The notes beneath the pieces were generated by a model. That model was not told where the DNA came from. It saw only the letters and a program-made list of their open reading frames with translations, and did not search any database. Of a stretch of 29,773 nt of DNA, positions 5,908 to 15,607 are shown piece by piece (within the stretch, counting starts at the first letter, position 1; each line of letters starts with the position of its first letter). A program made the translations under genes and the position numbers. This DNA comes from CAYOBW01 sp964402115 (GTDB lineage Bacteria > Verrucomicrobiota > Kiritimatiellia > UBA8416 > CAYOBW01): assembly GCA_964402115.1 (NCBI GenBank), contig CAYOBW010000061.1, forward strand, positions 1-29,773, in the 5' to 3' direction.

Positions 5908-8340
5908 CTACCGGATCAGCAGCACCGTGCCCTGCCAAGGCGGACCGGGGATTAGTTCGGTCAGCACGTAGTTGTCGAGATACCCGTACGTGCCTGCCGT
6001 CGCGGAGCTGCCCAGGAAGCCGGCCAGGGCGGTCTCCTCGGCGGTGAAAGCCGTCGCCTGCGCCGCCAGGGGCGCGTAGTCCGCCGCGGAGCCCTGCAGG
6101 ACGATGTTCGTGAGCGTGCCCGCACGGAAGTCCACATCGTACTGCAGCGTGTACGTCCCGTTGGGGTCAAACGTCCCGCCGTACACGATGCGTGACGCGC
6201 CGCCCTGGTCCACGCCACGTTCGACCAGGTACAGCCCGCCGTCGGGGGCGAGGACCAGCCCCGTGAAGCCCGCAGCCACTTCCAGCGCGCCGTTTGCGTA
6301 GGACCCGCTCGTGAAGAATCCGAGCCCGATCCCGCGCGCATGCAGGAAGTCGGTTCCGGTCAACGTGCCCATGCTGAGATCGGCGCGCACGCGGGCCGCA
6401 CGCGGTTTGCGGTGCACCGGGGAGGCGCGTGAGATATCGAGGCCCGCGCCGGCATTGGCGCCCAGCCGCGCGCGGCCGCCCACGAGGTCCACGTGGTGCG
6501 CGTTGTTCATGCCCGTCTCCACGTACGCGGCCGTCCCCGGCCGGTTGACCTGGTCCGCCGCACGCGCATCGATGCGGAGGCCGTTGTGGGCGCCGTTCAG
6601 GCCGGCGAAGCCGTCGGCAATGACCAGCGTTTCGTCGCTGGCCAGGCGGTTGCAGAAGGCGTGACAGTGGAACGAGTAGTTGAAGACGTGGACCCGGGCG
6701 CGCCAGGCAATCACACCGTTGGTGGGCGCGACGGTCCGGTACGTCCAGCGCGAGCCGTTGTCGTTGCCGCGGAGATTCTCGCAAAACGTAACCGGCTCGC
6801 TGCCGTTGACACTGAACGCCAGCAAGCGCGCCGAGGGGTCGTTGTCGAACGCCACGCCGAACAGCGTGGAGTCGTAGGTCAACCCGGGAATCAGCCCGGC
6901 CAGGGTGAAACCGTTCGTGGCGCCAACCGGGGTGGCCGAGTAGTAGCAGAACTCGCGGGCCAGGGCGGCGCTGCCATCGGCGCCAATGCTGAGATTGTTG
7001 ACGTCGTTGGCGTAGCGCGACGTCGTCAGGGTGCTGTAGTTCGCGCCGGCCGCGGTCTCGCTGGGGTTGCCGGCCGTGCCGCTACCCTTGAACAGCACGC
7101 CGTTGACGCTGGTCGAAACCGTGCTGCCCAGGTCGATTGCGTGCGTGTAGCCCGCACTGCCATCCACGCCGCTCGTCGCATCGTCCTGCCATGCTGCGAG
7201 CGTCCACCCGGGCGCGGCGGCAGGTTCCACCCGCACGTCGTCGAGCAGCACGGCGGAATCGCCGTTCGTGCGGCTGTTGGCGAAGGTCACAAACGCAGTT
7301 TCGCCGGTGGCCGTGAACGCGTAGGCGCCGAGGTAGTAAGGGTTGGCCGCTCCGTACAGGCTCTTGCCGTAAAGCGTTTCCTGCACGACCGTGCCGTCCA
7401 CGGACACCCGCATCTGCGGATCCGCCCGGCCCGTGGCGTCGTTGCGGGCGGCATACCGGTACGACAGGCGATAGCGCGAGCCCGCCACGAGATTCGTCAC
7501 CTGCTGGCTCAGGAGTGCCGTGCCGCCGTTGTACTGGATAAACGCCGTCTGGCGCCCCGCCGGCGGCGCGCCCGAACCGGCGCCGGCCCACGGCAGCGCA
7601 TTGGTCGTCAAGCCCACCCTCCCGGCAGCGCTCACCATCCACCCCGGCAGATCCGCGCGGTATTCCCACGCCCCCGCGTTCCCCACGATCTTCGGCCACT
7701 CGAAGCGCGCATTGTCCAGGTTGAACGCGCGCCCGGCCTCCCGGTTGCTGAACCCGTACAGGTGAAAGGTTCTGGGCGCCGCATCGGTGGAGGCGGCCAC
7801 GGAGATGGTGGCCGCGCCGTTCGTGCCCGCCACGTATTCATACAGGATGCGGATGCCGTTGTTGTCTTCGAACTCGTCCTGGTTCACGAGCAACGTATCG
7901 TCGCCGCAGGAGAAGGTCACGTTGCGCGAAACGGCCGCCGTTTCCCAGGCGACGCTGTAGAACGTCGCCACATACGCGCGCCCCGGCGTCAGGCCCGACA
8001 GCGTGACCCGCGCCGGGTTGCCGCCGTAGTGGAAGCGCTTCGCCAGCTCCCGGCTCCAGCCGGTCACCGTGTTCGCTTCGTCCGCGGTGTAGCGGTTGGC
8101 CATACCGCCGATTGCGAAATTCGTGCCGCTCGTGTTGAGATTGGTGACGCCGGTGAAAAGCACGCCATTGAGCCGGATGCTCGTGGCGTACTCCAGGTTC
8201 ACCGCGCACGTGTACGTGTCGTTGCTGCTGACGCCGGCGTTCGTGTCGTTGTTCCACGGCGCCGTCGAGAACGTGCCGGCCAGCGCGCCGCTGACGCCCG
8301 TCAGCGCCAGCAGAAGGACTTCCCCCAGGCAGCCCCGCAT
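5908..8340 (-). CDS. Large secreted multidomain protein (paralogue 1)
   Basis: An 810-residue exported protein of unknown function. ATG 8340 is chosen because GAGGAGG lies six bases upstream and a signal peptide follows (hydrophobic LLLALTGVSGALAG, cleavage near residue 22). The rest shows four blocks: an Asn/Gly/Thr-rich beta domain (about 23-200, ending FHLYGFSNR); a galactose-binding-like domain with NARFEWP, AWEYRADLPGW and LLDDVRVE (about 203-370); a second copy of the first domain (about 372-560, with SGVDGSAGYTHAIDLG and FHCHAFCNR); and a C-terminal LamG/concanavalin-like region (about 561-800, with GFTGLVLAPDGGLYLVE). This suggests binding to polysaccharide or other extracellular material. 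No transmembrane anchor or PEP-CTERM tail is seen. Its homologue lies directly upstream, originally only 11 bp away. Confidence 0.85.
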   Translation of the reverse strand: MRGCLGEVLLLALTGVSGALAGTFSTAPWNNDTNAGVSSNDTYTCAVNLEYATSIRLNGVLFTGVTNLNTSGTNFAIGGMANRYTADEANTVTGWSRELAKRFHYGGNPARVTLSGLTPGRAYVATFYSVAWETAAVSRNVTFSCGDDTLLVNQDEFEDNNGIRILYEYVAGTNGAATISVAASTDAAPRTFHLYGFSNREAGRAFNLDNARFEWPKIVGNAGAWEYRADLPGWMVSAAGRVGLTTNALPWAGAGSGAPPAGRQTAFIQYNGGTALLSQQVTNLVAGSRYRLSYRYAARNDATGRADPQMRVSVDGTVVQETLYGKSLYGAANPYYLGAYAFTATGETAFVTFANSRTNGDSAVLLDDVRVEPAAAPGWTLAAWQDDATSGVDGSAGYTHAIDLGSTVSTSVNGVLFKGSGTAGNPSETAAGANYSTLTTSRYANDVNNLSIGADGSAALAREFCYYSATPVGATNGFTLAGLIPGLTYDSTLFGVAFDNDPSARLLAFSVNGSEPVTFCENLRGNDNGSRWTYRTVAPTNGVIAWRARVHVFNYSFHCHAFCNRLASDETLVIADGFAGLNGAHNGLRIDARAADQVNRPGTAAYVETGMNNAHHVDLVGGRARLGANAGAGLDISRASPVHRKPRAARVRADLSMGTLTGTDFLHARGIGLGFFTSGSYANGALEVAAGFTGLVLAPDGGLYLVERGVDQGGASRIVYGGTFDPNGTYTLQYDVDFRAGTLTNIVLQGSAADYAPLAAQATAFTAEETALAGFLGSSATAGTYGYLDNYVLTELIPGPPWQGTVLLIR

Positions 8341-8351
8341 GGCGAACCTCC

Positions 8352-10811
8352 TCACCGGCAGATGAACAGGGTCCCCTGCGTCGGCGGGCACTCGACCAGC
8401 TCACGCAAGACGAAGTTGTCCACATACCCATACGTGCCAGCCGCCGCCGAGCTGCCGAGGATGCCCACCAGGGCGGTCTCCAGCTCGTCGAACCCGCTGG
8501 CTGCCGTCCGGACCGGCGTGTAGTCCGCCGACGAGCCCTGCAGGACGATGTTCGAGATCGAACCGGTGCGGAAGTCCACCTAGTAGGCGAGGTTGTAGGT
8601 GCTGCCCGCGCTGAAGACGCCCCCGTAGGCGACGCGCGAGCCGTCGCCCATGTACGTGCCGTTCTCGACGAGGTAAAGCCCGCCGTTCGGCGCCAGCACC
8701 AGGCCGGTGAACGCCGTGCGCACCTCGACACTCGCCGCGTAGTCTCCCGCCTTGTAGAAGCCGAGCCCCACCCCTCTGGCGGCGCCGTAGTCCGTGCCGG
8801 TCAGCGTCCCTATTCTCAGGTCGGCCTGGAGCCGTACGACGTGCGGCTTGATGTGCGAGGCGTAGAGGCCCAGGCCGTTCGTGATGCCGATCGCCGCGCC
8901 GGCGTTCGGGCCCAGCGTGGCCGCGCCGCTGGCGACGTCCACGTGGTACGCGCTGTTCAGCCCCGTCTCGGTCCAGAACGCCCCGCCGGGCCGGTTCGCG
9001 TGATCCGGTCTGCAGAGATCGATGCGCAACCCGTTCTGCGTCCCGTTCTGCCCCGCGAAGCCGTCCGCGACAACCAGCCGGTTCGTCGTCACGACCTTGT
9101 TGCAAAAGCCGTACCAGTGGAACCCCCAGTTCGCGCTGTACACGCGCGCGTTGACCGCGATCGCCCCGGCGCTCGTCGGCGTGCCCCGGTAGGTGAAGCG
9201 CACACCGTTGTTGTTGTCGCGCAGGTTCTCGTCGAAGGTCACCTCGGCGCTGCCGTTGACGTTGAAACCCAGGAAGCGGGCGTTGGGCGCCGTGTCGAAC
9301 CCGACACCGAAGACGGTCGTGTCGTAGGTCAGCCCCGGAATCAGGCCATTCAGAATGACGCTGGTCACGTAACCCACCGGCGGGCTACCCCGGTGGCAGA
9401 AATCCGTCGCGAGGATGGCGCTCCCGCCCCCGCCACCGGTCAGGTTGTTAACGTCGTTGGGAAAGCGGGAGTTCAGCGATGTCGCGTCGTAGTTCGCCCC
9501 GGTTGCGCCCTCGGTGGGACCGCCACCCGTGCCGGAAGCCTTGAAGGTGATCCCGTTGATGATGGGCGCCGTGGCGCTGCCGAGGTCGATCGCATGCGTG
9601 TAGCGCGCCGAGCCGTCCACGCCGGACGTGCTGTCGCCGGTCCAGGCCCCGATCGTCCAACCCGCGGCCCAGGCGTCCTCGACCCGCACATCGTCGAGGA
9701 TGACCGCCGTATCCCCGACCGCGCTCGTGTTGTCGAACGCCACGAGGGCTGTCGTGGCCGTGGCCGTGAACGTGAAGGCGCCCAGGTAGGACGGGTTCGT
9801 GGTTGCCACCAGCGTCTTCTGGTAAGGCGAATTCTGCACGACCGTCCCGTTCAGCGTTACCTTGATCCTGGGATCGGTGACCCCCCCACCATCGTTGCGC
9901 GCCGCGTACCGGTACGAAACCCGGTAGGTCCGCCCCACAACCAGATTGTTCAGGGTTTGGCTCAGAGTGGCACTCGCCCCGGCCACGTTCTGGATGTAAG
10001 CCAATTGCACACCGGCCGGCAGCAACGACTGCCCCGCCCAGGGGGTGACGTTCTTCGTCAGCCCAATCTTGTTAGCCGCGCTGATGGTCCAGCCCGCCAG
10101 GTCGGTCCGATACTCCCAGTTGCCGCTGTTTCCCGTGATCACCGGCCACTCGAAGCTGCCGTTGTTCACGTACAGCGACCGGCGCACCTCGCGGTTGCTG
10201 AAGGCGTAGAGGTGGAGCGAACCAGACCCTTGCGGTGTTACCGTGATCGTGATCGAGCCAGCCAGTGTCGCCGTATACGTGTACACGATCCGCACGCCTT
10301 TGTTGTTGCCGTAGACGTCCTGATCGAGCACCAGCGAAGCGCCGTCGCAGGCAAACGTCTGCACGCGCCCGCTCCCTTCCCAGGCCACACTGTACAACGT
10401 CGCCACGTAATCCCGCCCGGGCGTCAGCCCCGAGAAGGTGATGCGCGCCGGCGCCCCGCCGTAGATGAACCGCCTGGCCAGTTCCAGGCTCTTCTCCGTG
10501 ATCAGAACGCCAGGGTCATCGGGAGTGTACACGCTCGTCATGCCGCTGACCGCATAGCCCGTTCCGGAGGGATTCGCCACGGTGGTTCCCGTGAACAGTA
10601 CGCCCGCCACCGTATTGTTGGCGGCATTGGCCGTGTCTATGGCGCAAGTGTATGTGTCGCTTCCACTTAGGTCAGACGTGGCATCGTTGTTCCACGGCGC
10701 ATAGGAGAAACCGCCCGCCACCGCGGCCGTCGCACGGGCCAGCACGCACCCCACCAGCACGCCCAGCACCCTGCGCCCTGCCCCCGTTTCCGCCAAATTG
10801 CCCGATCTCAT
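8352..10811 (-). pseudogene. Large secreted multidomain protein (paralogue 2) with in-frame TAG
   Basis: Same architecture as paralogue 1: signal peptide (GVLVGCVLARATAAVAG), duplicated WNND-type beta domain, galactose-binding-like domain (NNGSFEWP, NWEYRTDLAGW, ILDDVRVE) and LamG-like C-terminus. ATG 10811 is preceded by GGGAGG. The frame is open except for one TAG at 8580-8582, where paralogue 1 has GAT (QYDVDF against AY-stop-VDF). The downstream 75 codons stay in frame and closely match the paralogue (NIVLQGSSADY, SSAAAGTYGYVDNFVL), ending with a TGA at 8352-8354 that overlaps the Shine-Dalgarno of paralogue 1. So it is either a recently inactivated gene giving a 743-residue truncated product, a read-through case, or a sequencing error. 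Full length would be 819 residues. Confidence 0.8.
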
Positions 10812-10861
10812 GGTGAGCCTCCCGCTGTATGCACTGTAAAGCCACAAACCGCCGGCTTTAT

Positions 10862-10867
10862 TGTCAA
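10862..10867 (-). promoter_or_regulatory. Possible -35 box upstream of paralogue 2
   Basis: On the minus strand a perfect TTGACA occurs about 50 bp before ATG 10811, but no good -10 box lies at the right distance. A 7-bp hairpin (TAAAGCC/GGCTTTA, 10837-10843 with 10854-10860) lies in the same leader. Weak evidence. Confidence 0.25.
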
Positions 10868-10925
10868 TAAGCTATCAAAAAGCGGGTGGGCGCACAATGG
10901 ACTTCTTGGCTGATGACGTGGACAG

Positions 10926-11006
10926 GAACATCCTCGTGAGCCGGGCGCGCCGCGGGTGCGCAGGCAGCGCGAGGAACGCCGGCGACCGCCTGGGCCAGGA
11001 TTTGGG
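10926..11006 (+). repeat. 81-bp direct repeat, copy 2
   Basis: Ungapped match to 5799-5879 with 11 differences. It lies in the 296-bp divergent spacer between paralogue 2 and ilvC and ends 15 bp before the ilvC -35 box. Confidence 0.75.
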
Positions 11007-11021
11007 TGCTTCGAAAAAACG

Positions 11022-11049
11022 TTGACCTCGTGCGGCGAGCGGGTACTAT
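11022..11049 (+). promoter_or_regulatory. Promoter of ilvC
   Basis: TTGACC at 11022-11027 and TACTAT at 11044-11049 with a 16-bp spacer resemble a sigma-70 promoter. About 60 bp of untranslated leader would precede the ATG at 11108. No leader peptide rich in branched-chain residues is seen, so classic attenuation is unlikely. Confidence 0.5.
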
Positions 11050-11107
11050 GCCCTCCGCGTTCATCAATTCAACTCAACCACCGAACGCAGAGGAGACGGA
11101 GAATAAC

Positions 11108-12208
11108 ATGGCCAACATCGATTTTGGCGGCACGCTGGAGCGCGTCGTCACCCGCAAGGAATTCCCGATGAGCCGGGCTCGCAAGGTTCTGAAGAAGGAG
11201 ACGATCGCCATTATCGGCTACGGCGTGCAGGGGCCCGCCCAGGCGCTGAACCTCAAGGACAACGGCTTCAACGTCATCATCGGCCAAGCGAAGCAGTTCA
11301 AGCAGGACTGGGACCGCGCCATCCGCGACGGCTGGGTGCCCGGCAAGACGCTGTTCGAGATCGAGGAAGCGGCGCAGCGCGGCACGATCATCCAGATGCT
11401 TGTGACGGACGCCGCCCAGCGGGTCATCTGGCCCACCATCAAGCGCTGCCTCAATGCCGGCGACGCGCTGTACTTCTCGCACGGCTTCTCGATCGTCTAC
11501 AAGGACCAGACCAACGTCATTCCGCCCGCCGACGTGGACGTCATCCTCGTCGCGCCCAAGGGTTCCGGGCTGAACGTGCGGCGCAACTTCCTCAGCGGCG
11601 CCGGCATCAACTCCAGCTACGCCGTGGCCCAGGACGCGACGGGACGCGCCGAGGAACGCGCCCTCGCCCTCGGGATCGGCATCGGCTCGGGCTACCTGTT
11701 CCCGACGACATTCGAGCACGAGGTCTACAGCGACCTGACGGGCGAACGCGGCATCCTGATGGGCGCGCTCGCGGGCGTCATGGAAGCGCAGTACGAAACC
11801 CTGCGCAAGCACGGGCATTCGCCCAGCGAGGCGTTCAACGAGACCGTCGAGGAGTTGACGCAGAGCCTGATCCGCCTCGTGGACGAGAACGGCATGGACT
11901 GGATGTTCGCAAACTGTTCGGCCACCGCGCAGCGCGGGGCGCTGGACTGGCGGCCGCGCTTCAAGAAGGCCACGCTGCCGGTCTTCAAGGCGCTCTATGC
12001 CGCCGTCAAGTCGGGCCAGGAGACGCGCCGCGTGATCAAGTCGTGCAGCGGGCCGAACTACAAGGAGCGGCTGACCAAAGAGCTGGACGCCCTCGGCAAC
12101 TCCGAGATGTGGCGCGCCGGCAAGGCAGCCCGCAGCCTGCGGCCGCGCGAGCAGGCCAAGGCCAACCTGGCGACGGCCGCCGGAACCAAGGGGCGCAAGG
12201 CGAACTGA
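11108..12208 (+). CDS. ilvC: Ketol-acid reductoisomerase
   Basis: IlvC isomerises and reduces acetolactate or acetohydroxybutyrate with NADPH in valine, leucine and isoleucine synthesis. The 366-residue protein has the Rossmann motif GYGVQG (37-42) and the metal-binding region with HEVYSDLTGERGIL and NETVEELTQSL. The signature (KKETIAIIGYGVQGPAQAL, MDWMFANCSATAQRGALDW) resembles the fungal mitochondrial Ilv5 type more than the common short bacterial class I enzyme; that is from remembered sequences. ATG 11108 follows a GAGGAGACGGAG purine tract. It stands alone, with its own promoter and terminator and no other ilv genes nearby. A C-terminal basic tail (GTKGRKAN) is present. Confidence 0.93.
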   Translation: MANIDFGGTLERVVTRKEFPMSRARKVLKKETIAIIGYGVQGPAQALNLKDNGFNVIIGQAKQFKQDWDRAIRDGWVPGKTLFEIEEAAQRGTIIQMLVTDAAQRVIWPTIKRCLNAGDALYFSHGFSIVYKDQTNVIPPADVDVILVAPKGSGLNVRRNFLSGAGINSSYAVAQDATGRAEERALALGIGIGSGYLFPTTFEHEVYSDLTGERGILMGALAGVMEAQYETLRKHGHSPSEAFNETVEELTQSLIRLVDENGMDWMFANCSATAQRGALDWRPRFKKATLPVFKALYAAVKSGQETRRVIKSCSGPNYKERLTKELDALGNSEMWRAGKAARSLRPREQAKANLATAAGTKGRKAN

Positions 12209-12232
12209 CGCCGCGCGCAGCGACGGTACGCA

Positions 12233-12257
12233 CGGGGACAGCCGCTGGCTGTCCCCG
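12233..12257 (+). terminator. Terminator of ilvC
   Basis: A perfect 11-bp stem (CGGGGACAGCC / GGCTGTCCCCG) with a GCT loop follows the ilvC stop by 24 bp, and then GTTTGCTTT provides a modest U-rich tail. Confidence 0.75.
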
Positions 12258-12290
12258 TTTGCTTTCCCAGCCCGCACCCCGGAGACCCGC

Positions 12291-13820
12291 ATGACGCTGT
12301 CGCCGCTCAACACACTCGTCCTGTTCGCGTACCTGGCGCTGATGCTGGCCATCGGCCTGCGGCTGGCCGGACGGCAGACGTCGACCGAGGAGTACTTCCT
12401 CGCCGGCCGGCGCATGCCCTGGCTGGTCGTGGCCATGAGCATGTTCGCGTCGCTGACCAGCGCGGTCACCTACATGGGCCTGCCCGCCGCCGCGTTCAAG
12501 GAGAACGTGGCCATGGCCGTGGTCTGCGTGATCAGCCCGGTGCTGGCCCCCCTGCTGCTCTGGCTGTTCTACCCGTTCTACCGGCGCTTGCGCGTCACCA
12601 CGTCATACGAGTACATCGCGGCCCGCTTCGGCCGCCCGGCGCGGTTCGCAGCCTCGGGGCTGTTCATCCTGGCCCGCGTGGGCTGGCTCGGCACGGTGAT
12701 CTACGCGCCGGCCATCGCGCTGTCCGCGGTCAGCGGCCTCTCGCTGACCGCCACGATCCTCATCATGGGCGCGATCGCCACGGGCTACACCTACTTCGGC
12801 GGCATCGCGGCCGACATCTGGACCGACGTCGTGCAGTTCGTCATCATGGTGGCAGGCGCCATCTGGGTCGCGTACACGCTGTGCGCGACCGTACCCGACG
12901 GCGCCGCCGGCATCCTGGCGATAGCCCGCGAGGCGAATCATCTCAAGGTGCTGGACTGGCACTTCAGCCTGTATGAGATGAGCGGCGCCGCCGTGGCCGT
13001 CTCGTTCTTCTTCCAGCTCATGCAGGATTACGGCACCGACCAGACCACGGTGCAGCGGCTGATGACCACGTCCAACGCCCGCGGCGCCGCGCTGGCGATC
13101 GGCTTCAATGCGGTCGTGGACTTCTGCATGATCGGACTGCTGCTGTTCATCGGGCTGGGGCTGTTCGCCTACTACCGGCAGCCGCAGAACCTGCTCCCGC
13201 CCGCACTCGGGGGCGACGCGCTGCTGCCTTACTACATCGTGCACGCCCTGCCCGACGGCGTCTCCGGGCTGCTCGTCACGGCCATCGTAGCCGCCGCGAT
13301 GTCGAGCATGGACTCGGGCATCAGCTCCCTGGGGACGGTCGTCATCAACGACTTCGTGAAGCCCCTGCGGCGGGCGCCGGCGCCGGACGCCCGCGACCTG
13401 GCGCTGGCCCGTTACCTGACGCTGGCCTTCGGCGTTTTCGGCACCCTGGTGGCGTTCTACGTCGCCTCGCTGGGCCACCTGCTCAAAGCCTACACGACCA
13501 TCGTCAGCCTGTTCAACGGCCCCATTCTCGCGCTGTTCCTGCTGGGCGTGCTCACGCGTCGCGGCCACTTCGGCGGCTGGGTCATCGGCGCGGCGTGCGC
13601 CATCCCGGCCACCCTGTGGCTGCAATACGGGGTCAAGGCGCACTGGATCTACTTCTTCCCGTTCTCGTTCGGCGTGACGATTTCTATCGCCTACCTGGCG
13701 AGCCTGGCGCTACGCTACTCCAGGTGTCCGGCCGATCTGACCATCTGGCGTCGCCGCGCTGCGACGGCCGGAAACGAGCAGCCGACGGCGCCACGGAGTG
13801 GCGAGCATGCCCAAACCTGA
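12291..13820 (+). CDS. Sodium:solute symporter (SSS family)
   Basis: A 509-residue membrane transporter predicted to move a small organic solute with Na+. It has about 13 hydrophobic segments and the family signatures TSTEEYFLAGRRMPW (about 30-44), FASLTSAVTYMG, and GLLVTAIVAAAMSSMDSGI near 330-350, which holds the sodium-site serines. It is closest in feel to the monocarboxylate/multivitamin and sialic-acid branches, but the substrate cannot be told. ATG 12291 has GGAG six bases upstream. The 3' end overlaps the start of the protease gene by 14 bases, suggesting co-translation. Confidence 0.9.
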   Translation: MTLSPLNTLVLFAYLALMLAIGLRLAGRQTSTEEYFLAGRRMPWLVVAMSMFASLTSAVTYMGLPAAAFKENVAMAVVCVISPVLAPLLLWLFYPFYRRLRVTTSYEYIAARFGRPARFAASGLFILARVGWLGTVIYAPAIALSAVSGLSLTATILIMGAIATGYTYFGGIAADIWTDVVQFVIMVAGAIWVAYTLCATVPDGAAGILAIAREANHLKVLDWHFSLYEMSGAAVAVSFFFQLMQDYGTDQTTVQRLMTTSNARGAALAIGFNAVVDFCMIGLLLFIGLGLFAYYRQPQNLLPPALGGDALLPYYIVHALPDGVSGLLVTAIVAAAMSSMDSGISSLGTVVINDFVKPLRRAPAPDARDLALARYLTLAFGVFGTLVAFYVASLGHLLKAYTTIVSLFNGPILALFLLGVLTRRGHFGGWVIGAACAIPATLWLQYGVKAHWIYFFPFSFGVTISIAYLASLALRYSRCPADLTIWRRRAATAGNEQPTAPRSGEHAQT

Positions 13821-15603
13821 AAATGCCAGTCCTGTTCCGAGGCTGTGGCCGCCCGGCCGCCGGGCCTGGACGTGCGTGCTGGCCGTCCTCCTGAGCGGCG
13901 CGCACGCCGCCGTATGGACCGCTGCCGATACAGCGGAAACGGACTCTTCCGCGGGCGCCTGCATCGGGACGGTGACGGCCGCACGACCCCTGGTGCCCGC
14001 GAACGGGAACGGGCTGCCGCTCGAAACCGAGCTGTGCATCACCGTCCACGAGGTGCTTGCCGGACCACTGCCGCACGCCTTGCGCGCCCTTGTGCCGGGC
14101 GGCGAGCGGGCGGGCCTGGGCGTGCGGGTGAATGGGTTCGCGGTACCGGCTCGCGGCACGACGGCCCGGTTCACGTTTCACACGCGTCCCGACGGCGCCC
14201 TGGGCGTCAGCCGGTGGCACGCGGCTGCCACCGCCGCCGCCACGGGCGAGGCGCCGACCGCCCTGCCCGTGGCCGGGCCGCTGGCGGGAGACGCGCCGGC
14301 CATCGCCCGCTTCACGGCCCCCGATCGCGGCGAAAGCATCCCCTGCGTGGCGGACACCTCCATCCTGCCCGCCCACGTCAGCACGAACCAGGCCCTGGCC
14401 GCCCTGGAGCAGGCCCTGGCCATCTGGCAGCAAGCCTCCTCGCTGGCTTTCCACGTGGAAGGGCTGGCGCACTTCGACCAGGCGGCCAGCACCATCCCCG
14501 ACACCAGCGGCCGGGTGTATGTCCAGTTTGGCGACCCCTACCACTGCGTACCCGCCGGCTCGATCGGTGTTGGGGGACAGGTCTACAGGTACGAGCAATT
14601 CCCGTCCGGGGGCGTCGGCGGCCGTGTGCGAGACTTCGAATACCACCGCGCCGTGCAAGGGTTCGTCGTCCTCGATCACACCCGGGTCGATATCACGAAC
14701 ACGACCTCCCTGGCCTACGCGCTCGCGCACGAACTGGGGCACGTCGTCGGCCTGCACCACAGCAGCGAGACCAACGACGAACCGGACGTGCAGCTGCGCA
14801 CCTCCATCATGTACTACCGCGCCGCGGCCGCCGGCAGCCAGCCGCAGCTCAACGCCTACGACACCAACACGGTGCAGCGCGTACACCCCGCGGACAACAC
14901 GCCGCCCTACAGCTACGAGCGCGTCATGGACATCGTCACACACCCGCAGTCCGTCAACGTCGCGGGCATCAACACGGTGCACCTCCGGGGGTACGACAGG
15001 CAGGGCGGCCAGCTGACGGCCACCCTGACGAATATCGTCGCCGACTATGGCGACTTCAGTATCGCCGGCGCCTGGCTCAGTTATGCCGCCAACGACTACT
15101 ATGCGACCGGGCGCATCGATCCCGCCGGGGAGGAGTTCTACGACCAGGCCTACGTCCGCTTCGGCGACGGCGTCAACCGCTCGCCCCCGGTCCGGATCCG
15201 GGTGGTCTCCATGCTGGCCGACTCCAAACCCGGCGACGCCTCAGACGGCCTGCCCGACGATTGGATGACGACGTATTTCAAGCACATCGAATCACGCGCC
15301 GCGGACCTCTCGCGCGCCGGGGACGACGCGGACGGGGACGGGTTCAGCAACCTCGATGAATTCCGCGCCGGCACCGATCCCACCGACCGGCAGTCGCGGA
15401 TCAGCATCCAGGCTGTGACGGCTGCCGCCGTGCACTTCCCCGCGCGCCCCTACGACCTCTACGAACTCCTGAGCGCCCCCGCGCCCGCCGGCCCCTTCAC
15501 CCCCTACCGCAATCCCGTGCTGCCAACCAAGAGCAACGGTGAACTGTCGCTCGGGACGTACCCGGCAGAGCGCCGGTATCTCCGGGTCGGACGCGTGCCG
15601 TAG
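13807..15603 (+). CDS. Exported matrixin-type zinc metalloprotease
   Basis: A 598-residue secreted protease of the metzincin clan. ATG 13807 is chosen for GGAG eight bases upstream; the N-terminus carries a hydrophobic export segment (CVLAVLLSGAHA). The zinc site HELGHVVGLHH spans 308-318 (H308, E309, H312, H318) and a Met-turn (SIMYY, M335) follows, as in M10 matrixins. Residues 1-200 form a possible propeptide region with no recognised domain. Near the C-terminus, DGLPDDWMTTYF and DADGDGFSNLDEFRAGTDP form a calcium-binding thrombospondin-3/EF-like module common on secreted proteins of PVC and related bacteria. The target protein is unknown. It ends four bases before the convergent barrel gene. 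Confidence 0.85.
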   Translation: MPKPENASPVPRLWPPGRRAWTCVLAVLLSGAHAAVWTAADTAETDSSAGACIGTVTAARPLVPANGNGLPLETELCITVHEVLAGPLPHALRALVPGGERAGLGVRVNGFAVPARGTTARFTFHTRPDGALGVSRWHAAATAAATGEAPTALPVAGPLAGDAPAIARFTAPDRGESIPCVADTSILPAHVSTNQALAALEQALAIWQQASSLAFHVEGLAHFDQAASTIPDTSGRVYVQFGDPYHCVPAGSIGVGGQVYRYEQFPSGGVGGRVRDFEYHRAVQGFVVLDHTRVDITNTTSLAYALAHELGHVVGLHHSSETNDEPDVQLRTSIMYYRAAAAGSQPQLNAYDTNTVQRVHPADNTPPYSYERVMDIVTHPQSVNVAGINTVHLRGYDRQGGQLTATLTNIVADYGDFSIAGAWLSYAANDYYATGRIDPAGEEFYDQAYVRFGDGVNRSPPVRIRVVSMLADSKPGDASDGLPDDWMTTYFKHIESRAADLSRAGDDADGDGFSNLDEFRAGTDPTDRQSRISIQAVTAAAVHFPARPYDLYELLSAPAPAGPFTPYRNPVLPTKSNGELSLGTYPAERRYLRVGRVP

Positions 15604-15607
15604 CCGG

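Noticed and set aside
6493..8523. Long plus-strand frame opposite paralogue 1
   Set aside because: Antisense to a well-supported secreted protein gene; low-complexity Val/Arg/Ala composition and no domain.
8841..10670. Long plus-strand frame opposite paralogue 2
   Set aside because: Antisense shadow of the paralogue, with the same composition bias as the one above.
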